Shown: one piece after another, positions 24,444-30,982 of the stretch
How positions within the stretch are numbered: position 1 is the stretch's first letter
How the letters are laid out: every line of letters begins with the position of its first letter
Assembly: GCA_002479455.1 (NCBI GenBank)
Contig: DLNB01000020.1
Span: 1 to 30,982, forward strand
Length of the DNA: 30,982 nucleotides
Direction of reading: 5' to 3'
Origin: Acetothermia bacterium UBA7521
Lineage (GTDB): Bacteria > Bipolaricaulota > Bipolaricaulia > Bipolaricaulales > Bipolaricaulaceae
Program-made: the position numbers and the translations under genes
The notes under the pieces: model-generated
Database searches by the model: none
Told to the model about the DNA's origin: nothing
What the model saw: the letters and a program-made list of their open reading frames with translations, nothing else

Positions 24444-25983
24444 CCCCGAGAGCCCAGGCCAGACCCGCGTAGACGACGATCCCGAACGGCACGCCGGCGC
24501 CCACCGCGACCCACGGCCCGTGGGGGATGAGGAGCGGCCGGACGAGGATCAGTCCTCCCGCCATCCCCCCCACGGCGAGGAACAGCTGAAGGGTCTTTCG
24601 AACCGGGATCCATCCCGGGCACCGCCGCCACAGCAGAGCCCCGAGGAGCAGCGCGTTTACCCAACCCGCCACGCCGGTGGCGAGGGCAAGGCCGAACGTG
24701 CCCCAGATCCCCACCCACCACAGGTTGAGTCCGATGTTCACCGCGAGGGCCACGGCACCGGCGAGGACGGGCAGCAGGGGCCGGCCGAGGGCGAACCACG
24801 CCCGGGAGAACAGGTACACCAGCGCGTACGCCCACAGTCCGCTCAGGTAGGCGGCGAGCGTTGCGTAGGTGCGCGCCGTGTCGGCGGCGGCGAACGCGCC
24901 GCGTTCGAACAGAACAGTCAAGATCGGCGTCCCGAGGATGAGCAGGCCGGCGAGGGCCGGCAGGACAAGGGCGGCGGTGATGAGGAATCCCCGATCCAAG
25001 GCGCGTCGAAAGCCGTCGTCGTCCGCCTGGGCGGCAAGGCGGGCCAGCCAGGGCAGGGCCGCCGTGGTCACGGACACGGCGAGGATCCCCAGCGGGAGCT
25101 GGAACAGCCGCATCGCGTACTGGAGGGTGGCGATCGAGCCGGGGATCAAGTAGGACGCGAGGCGGTTGTCCACGAGCGTGTTCAGTTCGGCCACCACGAG
25201 CGCGCCGAGCGCGGGGAGAAGCCGCCACACCACCTCGCGGAGCGCGGGGTGGGGAGGCCAGATGCGCCACGGGCCGCGGATGATCCTCCGCAGCGGGGGC
25301 AGGAGGAGGAGCGTCATGCCCCCTCCCCCGAGGAGCGCGCCCAGGGCGAGGCCGAGGATCGGCGGGTGTACGAGCCGGGCCAGCGCCGCCGCGCCGAGGA
25401 TCATCCCCACATTCAGCACAGCGGGGGCGAGCGCGGGTAGGAAGAACCGGCCGTGGGCGTTGAGGACCCCTCCCGCCAACGCGCCGACCGAGATGAACCC
25501 GATGAGCGGGAACAACCACCGGGCGAGGGTCACGCTCTGTTGCATCGTCTCCGGGTCGAATCCCGCGGCGAGCACCGGCAGATACGCTGGCGCGAACAGG
25601 GCACCCAGAACGCACAGAACGGGGAGGAGCATCAGGAGATACACGAGCGCGGAACGGGCGAGGGCCTCGCCTTCTCCCCTCTCCCGGGCCCGGGCGTACA
25701 CGGGGAGGAACGCCGCGGCGAGCCCCCCCTCTCCGAGGACCTGACGGAGAGCTTGGGGGATGTACAGGGCGACGAGGAACGCGTCGTACCCCGCCGAAGC
25801 CCCGAACGCGTACGCGATCGCCGCGTCGCGGATGAGCCCGACGAGCCGCGACACGACGGTTCCGCCTGCTCCCCGGAACACGTCTCCAAGGAACGACCCT
25901 CCGCCGTCCGTCTTCAGACCGGGCGGAGAGCCGGGCGGCGTCTCGTGTTCAGGTAGGCGCTGGGAGTCCGTTGCGTCCCCCAA
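24415..25983 (-). CDS. murJ: Lipid II flippase MurJ
   Basis: MurJ moves lipid II across the inner membrane for peptidoglycan synthesis. The 522-residue product is almost entirely hydrophobic segments (about 13-14). It has the family N terminus TVVSRLVGLIRDAAIAYAFG, then YDAFLVALYIPQALRQVLGEG and AAAFLPVY, and conserved blocks such as LNTLVDNRLASYL and LPLGILAVSVTTAALP. The start is probably TTG at 25983, 7 bp after the rplI stop; no ATG lies upstream of the conserved region. The first ~28 residues are polar and not conserved. It is co-transcribed with rplI and converges on the 8-Cys protein gene. Confidence 0.94.
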   Translation of the reverse strand: MGDATDSQRLPEHETPPGSPPGLKTDGGGSFLGDVFRGAGGTVVSRLVGLIRDAAIAYAFGASAGYDAFLVALYIPQALRQVLGEGGLAAAFLPVYARARERGEGEALARSALVYLLMLLPVLCVLGALFAPAYLPVLAAGFDPETMQQSVTLARWLFPLIGFISVGALAGGVLNAHGRFFLPALAPAVLNVGMILGAAALARLVHPPILGLALGALLGGGGMTLLLLPPLRRIIRGPWRIWPPHPALREVVWRLLPALGALVVAELNTLVDNRLASYLIPGSIATLQYAMRLFQLPLGILAVSVTTAALPWLARLAAQADDDGFRRALDRGFLITAALVLPALAGLLILGTPILTVLFERGAFAAADTARTYATLAAYLSGLWAYALVYLFSRAWFALGRPLLPVLAGAVALAVNIGLNLWWVGIWGTFGLALATGVAGWVNALLLGALLWRRCPGWIPVRKTLQLFLAVGGMAGGLILVRPLLIPHGPWVAVGAGVPFGIVVYAGLAWALGVTRSLADAR

Positions 25984-25990
25984 CGCTGAG

Positions 25991-26437
25991 CTACGCGGCC
26001 GGCGTGACCGTCAGCTTGACGGTGGCGGTGATGTTCTCGTAGAGGAGGAGTTCTGCCTGGTGCTCGCCGAGCGTCTCCACGGTCTCCATGCGGATCCGAT
26101 CGGGATCGAGCTTCACCCCGAACCGATCCTCGATCTCCTTGGCCACGTCCTGCGTCCGCACCGTGGCGTACAACTTGTCCGCGTCGTGCACGCGGCGGGT
26201 GAAGACGAACTCCGCGCCGGTCAGCTTGTCGGCCAGGGCGTGGGCCTGGGCGTGACGGTCCGCGAGCTCGGCCTCGTAGCGGGAGCGAAGCTGCCCGAAC
26301 CGGGTCAGCTCGTGGGGCGTGGGGACCACGCCGAGTTTTCGGGGCAGGATGTAGTTGCGGGCGTAGCCATCTTTCACCTCGACGACGTCGCCGGGAATCC
26401 CCAACCCTGCCACCTCACGGGTCAACAAGACCTTCAC
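25991..26437 (-). CDS. rplI: 50S ribosomal protein L9
   Basis: L9 is a two-domain protein that binds 23S rRNA at the base of the L1 stalk. The 148-residue product has the diagnostic N-terminal VKDGYARNYILPRKL, a charged connecting helix and the C-terminal RNA-binding domain. The start is GTG at 26437, preceded by a strong AAGGAGGG 7 nt upstream. The usual neighbours rpsF, ssb and rpsR are not here; murJ follows 7 bp later. Confidence 0.96.
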   Translation of the reverse strand: MKVLLTREVAGLGIPGDVVEVKDGYARNYILPRKLGVVPTPHELTRFGQLRSRYEAELADRHAQAHALADKLTGAEFVFTRRVHDADKLYATVRTQDVAKEIEDRFGVKLDPDRIRMETVETLGEHQAELLLYENITATVKLTVTPAA

Positions 26438-26664
26438 CTAAAATCCCTCCTTATCGCTTGCCACGGCGTCCTCGCTACCCAATCCACCGCAGCAACGCGG
26501 AGTTCGCAGAGGTCCGGACCAGCCTCGGATCTGGACTGAACGCCAGAACCAGCTTTCCCCGCGCCTCAGCGGTGACGAGGTGCCTCACCTTGACCGGCCA
26601 ATGGTAGAGGCACACTGTCGGAAGTTCAAACGCCGCTATACTTATTCTCGCTGAACCGAGCGAG
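26438..26664. other. Divergent gap between rplI and the DUF177 gene
   Basis: About 230 bp without a convincing gene. It holds the L9 ribosome-binding site on the minus strand and, near its right end, a -10 hexamer for the DUF177 gene. A short minus-strand frame ends at 26475 but resembles no known protein. No REP element is present. Confidence 0.5.
26637..26642 (+). promoter_or_regulatory. -10 element upstream of the DUF177 gene
   Basis: TATACT lies 28 nt before the ATG at 26671. The -35 region is weak. Unlike the leaderless-type starts this leader contains a ribosome-binding site (GAGGTG). Confidence 0.4.
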
Positions 26665-26670
26665 GTGACG

Positions 26671-27168
26671 ATGAACTTCGATCTCGAAGCGCTGCGGGCG
26701 GAACCCGGCCGCCCGTTCAACCTGAGCCGGGACGTGGACCTTCCAGACCTGGAGTGGCAAGGGGAGATCCTGCGCGTGTTGGGGCCGGTGCACGTGGCGG
26801 CCACCGCGATCTACCAGGAAGGGGAGTTTATTCTCAAGGTGGCCGTGCGAGGCCGGGTCCGTCGCACGTGCTCCCGGTGTCTGGTGGATCTGGTGGAAGA
26901 CGTGGCGGAAGAGGGGGTGCCGGAGGTTCACCCCGCAGAGGTCGCGGAGCAGTACCTCGAGCTGCGGCCGTTCATCGAGGCCGGGCTGCGCCTCGGGCTC
27001 ACGCCCAAGCCCCTCTGCACCCCGGACTGTCTGGGGATCTGCCCCGAGTGCGGGGCCGACCTCAACCGCGAGCGGCACCGCGAGGGCTGCCACGGACAGA
27101 CGAAGCGGATCGACCCGCGGTTCGCGGTCTTGCGCCAGCTCCTCGACGAGCCACCTTCCGAACGATGA
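26671..27168 (+). CDS. DUF177/YceD-family protein
   Basis: YceD proteins are needed for normal 23S rRNA accumulation and ribosome assembly. The 165-residue product has the central CSRCL and the C-terminal zinc-like CTPDCLGICPECGADLN block typical of the family. ATG 26671 or GTG 26665 could start it; the GAGGTG site is close to both. In most bacteria this gene precedes rpmF (L32). Here rpmF is absent and the stop overlaps ruvC (ATGA). Confidence 0.9.
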   Translation: MNFDLEALRAEPGRPFNLSRDVDLPDLEWQGEILRVLGPVHVAATAIYQEGEFILKVAVRGRVRRTCSRCLVDLVEDVAEEGVPEVHPAEVAEQYLELRPFIEAGLRLGLTPKPLCTPDCLGICPECGADLNRERHREGCHGQTKRIDPRFAVLRQLLDEPPSER

Positions 27169-27686
27169 CCGGTTGCCCGACGGACCGGGGAGTTGCGGAG
27201 CCAGTAGGGGCGCGGGTTCTGGGTGTGGATCCCGGTCTCTCCTCGACCGGGTATGCGGTGGTCGAGGGCTGGGGGCGGAGGTTCGCCGTGCTCGACGCGG
27301 GGACGATCCGCACCCATCCGGGGACCGTCCTGCCGGAGCGGCTGGGGCACATCCACGACGTGCTCGTCGAGACGATCGTTGCCTACGATCCGCAGGCGGT
27401 GGCGGTGGAGGAGGTGTTCCTGGCGCGGAACGCGCCGTCGGCGATGGGCACGGCCGAGGTGATCGGGATCGTGAAGCTCCTCGCCCGCGGCCGCGAGCTG
27501 CGCTGCTTCCCGCCGCGGCAGGTGAAGAAGTGGATCTGCGGGAACGGCTCCGCGCCCAAGGAGCAGATGCTGGCGATGGTGAAGGCTCTCGTGTCTGGCG
27601 ACGGGGCGACGATGGCCAAGTGGTCCGATCACGCCGGCGACGCGGTGGCGCTCGCCCTGTGCGCGTTCTTCGAGGGCGGCCGATGA
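27165..27686 (+). CDS. ruvC: Holliday junction endodeoxyribonuclease RuvC
   Basis: RuvC cuts Holliday junctions symmetrically during recombination. The 173-residue product has the acidic active site of the RNase H-like fold: Asp in GVDPGLSSTGYAVV, Glu in AVEEVFLARNAPSAMG, and the His/Asp pair in SDHAGDAVALAL. The length is typical. ATG 27165 overlaps the DUF177 stop; the first ~13 residues are not conserved, so a later start is possible. ruvA and ruvB are not in the window. Confidence 0.95.
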   Translation: MTGCPTDRGVAEPVGARVLGVDPGLSSTGYAVVEGWGRRFAVLDAGTIRTHPGTVLPERLGHIHDVLVETIVAYDPQAVAVEEVFLARNAPSAMGTAEVIGIVKLLARGRELRCFPPRQVKKWICGNGSAPKEQMLAMVKALVSGDGATMAKWSDHAGDAVALALCAFFEGGR

Positions 27687-27900
27687 CCGCGGCTGCTGGA
27701 CGAAGACCTTATCCACCGCTGAGGCGCACAAGACGCAGACAACCATCTCCGGAATTGAGTCCAGGTTCCCGGGGTTCCGTAGCGTCGCAGCTTGTCTGCG
27801 ACGAACGGCCGTCGGGGATGAACCCCGACGCTACGATCTTTTCTCTCTGCGATCTCCGCGTGCTCGGCCGTGCGAGCGGTGGCGCTCCTCGGGATCTGAC
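27687..27900. repeat. Intergenic REP-like pair C between ruvC and polA
   Basis: There is no gene here. An inverted pair of 25-bp palindromes lies at 27779-27803 (+, stem CAG/CTG) and 27810-27834 (-, stem GGG/CCC), only 6 bp apart. Flanking segments (27719-27744 and 27841-27862) resemble a diffuse CGCAGA-rich repeat and are too degenerate to define. Confidence 0.82.
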
Positions 27901-30618
27901 GTGACGGTCTACGAGGCGCTGGGGATTGGGCAGGCTCCGGAGCGGCTCCTCGTGGTAGACGGCCACTCCGCCCTCTACCGCTCGTTCTACGCCGTCCCCG
28001 ACCTCACTACTTCCCGCGGCGAGCCGGTGGGCGCGCTGTACGGTTTTCTGCGTACCCTGCTCAAGGTCCTCCGCGAGTACCCGTCCCGCTACGTGGTGGT
28101 GGCTCTCGATGCCAGCGGGGTCACGGTGCGTCACGAGGAGTATGTGGCGTACAAGGCGACGAGGAAGCCGACCCCCGAACCCCTCGCCGCGCAGATCCCC
28201 CGGGTGCCGGAACTCCTCGGGGCGTTCGGGATCTCGTGCCTCGTCATCCCCGGCTACGAGGCCGACGACGTGATGGCCACCTTGTCCTGGGAGGCGGAGC
28301 GCGCGGGAATCCCCGTCCTCCACCTCACGAGCGACAAGGACATGGCCCAGCTCGTGTCGAACAAGGTGAGGCTCCTCCGGCCGGGCCGCGGGCCGGCGGA
28401 CCGGGTGACGGTCCTCGATCGGGACGGCGTACAGGAGAAGTTCGGCGTCCCGCCGGAGCGGGTCGGTGACCTCCTCGCCCTGGAGGGCGACGCGTCGGAC
28501 AACGTGCCCGGGGTGAAGGGGATCGGCGAGAAGACGGCCCGCGAACTCCTTCGGGAGCACGGGTCGCTCGACGCCGTGCTCGCCGCGGCGGTCGGGATCC
28601 GCAACAAGCGCGTTGCCAACGCGCTGATCGCCCACCGGGCGGACGCGCTCCTGTCGCGGGAGCTTGTCACCCTGCGCGAGGTGCCCCTTCCCTTGTCGGT
28701 GGAGAGTTGTGCGCCCGGGCCGCTCGACCCGGAGCGGCTGCGCGCGGTGCTGGAGGGGCTCGAGTTCCGCACCATCCTCGCCGAGCTGTCCCTTGACCGT
28801 CCGGCGATGCCGGACGGGACGTACGAGGTCGTCACGAGCGAGGAGACGCTCGCTGCGGTGATCCAGACCCTGCGGCAGTCGGAGGAGTTCGCGCTCGACC
28901 TCGAGACGACGAGCACGGATCCCCTCGCCGCGGAGATCGTGGGGATCTCCGTCGCCACCGAGCCGGATCGGGCGTGGTACATCCCGGTCGGGCACGTGTA
29001 TCCCGGCGCCCCGGCCCAGCTTCCGTTACACCGCGTCCTCGACGGGCTGCGGCCGCTCCTCGAGGGCGACACGCCGCGGGTCCTCGGACAGAACCTGAAG
29101 TACGACCTCCAGGTCCTCGCCTGTTACGGGGTCGAGGTTCGCGGGGGTGTCGCGTTCGACGCGATGATCGCCCACTGGCTCCTCTACCCTGATGCCCCGG
29201 CCCACGGCCTGGACGTCATCGCCCGCTCCGAGCTCGGGGTCCGCGTCCAGAGCTACAAAGAACTTCTGGCGATGGGAGGGGAGAAGCAAATCGCCGAGGT
29301 GCCCGTGGACCGCGCTGCTCGCTACGCCGGCGAGGACGCGGCCGTGGTGTGCCGGCTGCGGCCTGGGCTGACGGCCAAGCTCGAGGGTGCGGGGTTGGCG
29401 AAGCTGTTCGCCGAGGTGGAGATCCCGCTGGTCGAGGTCCTGCGGGCGATGGAGCGCCGCGGCGTGCTCCTCGACGTGGACGCCCTCTGCGCCCAGGGGA
29501 AGGAGCTTTCGCTGCTCATCGAGCGGGTGCGGGACGAGCTGTTTGCCCTTGCCGGCGGTCCGTTCAACCCCAACTCCACGCCCCAGGTGCGGGAGATCCT
29601 GTACGGGAAGCTGAAGCTCCCCGTGCTCGGCAGGCGGAAGACCGGCCCGGCGACCGATGCGTTCGTCCTCCGCGAGCTCTCCCAGCACCACGAGTTCCCG
29701 GGAAAGCTCGCCGCGTACCGCGAGCTGGAGAAGCTCCGCAACACGTACATCGAGAAGCTGCCCACCTACGTCCATCCCCGCACCGGGCGGGTCCACACGT
29801 CGTGGAACCAGACCGGCACTGCCACCGGCCGCCTGTCGTCCTCCGACCCGAACCTCCAGAGCATCCCCGCCGCGCACGAGGCGGGGGTGGACATCCGGAG
29901 CGCGTTCGTCGCCCCGCGTGGGCGAGTGCTGCTTGGGGCCGACTACTCCCAGATCGAGCTCCGCGTGCTCGCCCACATGGCTGGCGACGAGAACCTGATC
30001 GCGGCGTTCGAGCGGGGAGAGGACCTCCACCAGCGCACGGCAGCGACCCTGTTCGACGTCCCGCCGGAGCGGGTGGACGGGCGGATGCGGACGATCGCGA
30101 AGCGGGTCAACTTCGGGATCCTGTACGGGATCAGCCCGTACGGCCTGGCGCGCGACCTCGGGATTCCCCAGGCCGAGGCGAAGGGGCACATCGACCGGTT
30201 CTTCCACGCCTACCCCAAGGTCGGCCCGTTCCTGGAGGGGCTCGTCGCCGAGGCGCGGGAGACGGGCTACGCGCGGACCCTCCTCGGTCGTCGCCGGCCG
30301 GTCAACCTGGCGACGGAGCGGCTGCCGCTGGCCGGTGCGGGCGGGTACGAAGAGAGGAACGCGATCAACACCCCGATCCAGGGCTCGGCGGCCGACCTCA
30401 TCAAGCTCGCCATGCTCCGGTTGCACGCGGCGTGGCGGGCGGGCGAACTACCGGCGGAGATGATCCTCCAGATCCACGACGAGCTCGTGTTCGAAACCGA
30501 CGAGCGCGACGCCGACCGCGCCGCTCAAGTGGTGAAGGAGATCATGGAAGGGATTGCCGACCTCCGCGTCCCCCTCGCGGTCGACGTCACGGTCGGCCGC
30601 CACTGGGGCGAGATCTAG
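27901..30618 (+). CDS. polA: DNA polymerase I
   Basis: The 905-residue product has all three domains. The 5' nuclease (about 1-290) shows VVDGHSALYRSFYA, YEADDVMATL, TSDKDMAQLV and EGDASDNVPGVKGIGEKTA. The 3'-5' exonuclease (about 306-490) keeps D333 and E335 in LDLETT, then GQNLKYDL and RYAGEDAAVV, so proofreading looks intact, unlike Taq polymerase. The polymerase domain has motif A DYSQIELRVLAH (D681), the O-helix with R730, K734 and F738, and motif C QIHDELVFE (D860, E861). GTG 27901 starts directly before the conserved N terminus. It fills gaps after Okazaki fragment processing and repair. REP-like elements lie on both sides. Confidence 0.97.
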   Translation: MTVYEALGIGQAPERLLVVDGHSALYRSFYAVPDLTTSRGEPVGALYGFLRTLLKVLREYPSRYVVVALDASGVTVRHEEYVAYKATRKPTPEPLAAQIPRVPELLGAFGISCLVIPGYEADDVMATLSWEAERAGIPVLHLTSDKDMAQLVSNKVRLLRPGRGPADRVTVLDRDGVQEKFGVPPERVGDLLALEGDASDNVPGVKGIGEKTARELLREHGSLDAVLAAAVGIRNKRVANALIAHRADALLSRELVTLREVPLPLSVESCAPGPLDPERLRAVLEGLEFRTILAELSLDRPAMPDGTYEVVTSEETLAAVIQTLRQSEEFALDLETTSTDPLAAEIVGISVATEPDRAWYIPVGHVYPGAPAQLPLHRVLDGLRPLLEGDTPRVLGQNLKYDLQVLACYGVEVRGGVAFDAMIAHWLLYPDAPAHGLDVIARSELGVRVQSYKELLAMGGEKQIAEVPVDRAARYAGEDAAVVCRLRPGLTAKLEGAGLAKLFAEVEIPLVEVLRAMERRGVLLDVDALCAQGKELSLLIERVRDELFALAGGPFNPNSTPQVREILYGKLKLPVLGRRKTGPATDAFVLRELSQHHEFPGKLAAYRELEKLRNTYIEKLPTYVHPRTGRVHTSWNQTGTATGRLSSSDPNLQSIPAAHEAGVDIRSAFVAPRGRVLLGADYSQIELRVLAHMAGDENLIAAFERGEDLHQRTAATLFDVPPERVDGRMRTIAKRVNFGILYGISPYGLARDLGIPQAEAKGHIDRFFHAYPKVGPFLEGLVAEARETGYARTLLGRRRPVNLATERLPLAGAGGYEERNAINTPIQGSAADLIKLAMLRLHAAWRAGELPAEMILQIHDELVFETDERDADRAAQVVKEIMEGIADLRVPLAVDVTVGRHWGEI

Positions 30619-30913
30619 GCGTCCCCCTCTCCTTTCCTTTCCCCCCTTGGGGGGGAGAGAGCAGGGTGATGGGGCGCAGCGTCGGGCTTCATGCCCGACG
30701 GTCGTGGCATCTAAGGAAAAGCCGTCGCAGACAAGCTGCGACGCTACAGCCGTTACCAGCACACTCCCACACAAAGCGACCCCCCTTTTCGCTTCCAGAT
30801 GGGAGAGAGGAAAGGTTGAATCGGGCGTAGCGTCGGGCTTCATGCCCGACGGCTGTTCGATCAGCGGATCACGGGCAACGGACCCCGGACGACGGACAAC
30901 GGCACACGGCTCT
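30619..30913. repeat. Intergenic REP-like cluster D after polA
   Basis: There is no gene here. Three elements lie at 30676-30700 (+, beginning GCAG), 30723-30747 (-) and 30827-30851 (+). The first two form an inverted pair separated by 22 bp. The first and third share the GGC/GCC stem and TTCAT loop. The remaining sequence is low in features, with a pyrimidine/purine-rich stretch near 30622-30660. Confidence 0.83.
30627..30659 (+). terminator. Possible terminator hairpin after polA
   Basis: CTCTCC (30627-30632) can pair with GGAGAG (30654-30659), and C-run/G-run pairing lies inside (30641-30655). There is no T-run, so this is weak. Confidence 0.3.
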
Positions 30914-30982
30914 TCACCTTGGATCCACGATCAGGAGCTTCGGGAAGAAGCCTCCGTAGAACCCGCGATCCCGCGTGAGCAG
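30914..30982 (-). CDS. PIN-domain protein, VapC-like, C-terminal end only
   Basis: The minus strand, read in from the window edge, gives 22 residues and a TGA at 30916. They read LLTRDRGF, then FFPKLLIVDPR. This matches the end of PIN-domain ribonucleases, in which the Asp of LLTRD is one of the conserved acidic residues and a short strand ending in DP closes the domain. Most such proteins are VapC toxins. The rest of the gene and any antitoxin lie outside. Confidence 0.6.
   Translation of the reverse strand: MLTRDRGFYGGFFPKLLIVDPR

Noticed and set aside
26475..26620. A small gene just upstream of rplI on the minus strand, possibly rpsR
   Set aside because: The translated end does not resemble S18 or any other ribosomal protein, no ribosome-binding site fixes a start, and it overlaps the 5' region of the divergent DUF177 gene.
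27683..27904. A gene overlapping the ruvC stop by ATGA and running to polA
   Set aside because: The frame crosses the inverted REP pair and has an Arg/Pro-rich composition with no motif.

Overview
The window is GC-rich bacterial chromosome packed with long genes and short overlaps (ATGA, GTGA, TGATG). The organism has an outer membrane: there is a large beta-barrel-like protein ending in Phe and two proteins of the PorV/UPF0164 type. It makes isoprenoids by the MEP pathway (dxr) and has MurJ for peptidoglycan. No phage, plasmid, insertion sequence, rRNA, tRNA or CRISPR was seen. The gene content and the palindromic repeats would suit an uncultured, possibly thermophilic candidate-phylum bacterium (Bipolaricaulota/Acetothermia is my guess). 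This is inference; nothing in the window is a taxonomic marker I can score.

Layout. (1) 1-862, minus strand: the 5' part of a COG1313 radical SAM gene overlapping maf. (2) 852-1694, plus strand: a histone-deacetylase-family hydrolase, divergent from maf with overlapping starts. (3) 1846-8002, plus strand: a tight operon of an NMT1-type ABC importer (binding protein, ATPase, permease), NAD kinase, a TldE/PmbA-like protein and an M32 carboxypeptidase. (4) 8003-8503: a repeat-rich gap, then a promoter and a long, possibly structured leader. (5) 8504-19795: a surface-protein region. It holds a 1004-residue repeat/PKD protein with a FlgD/type-A-like C-terminal domain, two PorV-like proteins, a 1286-residue beta-propeller/barrel protein with a SprA-like motif, and a subtilisin with the same kind of C-terminal domain. 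(6) 19875-24443, plus strand: ftsH, dxr, an Rrf2 regulator, a SufT-type DUF59 protein and an 8-Cys protein. (7) 24415-26437, minus strand: rplI then murJ. (8) 26671-30618, plus strand: a DUF177 protein, ruvC and polA. (9) 30914-30982, minus strand: the end of a PIN-domain (VapC-like) gene.

Three things stand out. First, gaps between genes carry at least thirteen copies of a 25-bp GTAG-headed palindrome (REP-like) whose stems differ by compensatory changes. Second, four gene starts show a -10 hexamer exactly 8 nt before the start codon, and a fifth is similar, which implies leaderless mRNAs. Third, region 5 combines PorV-like proteins, C-terminal-domain cargo and a SprA-like outer-membrane protein, which looks like a divergent type IX-like secretion or attachment system outside its usual hosts.
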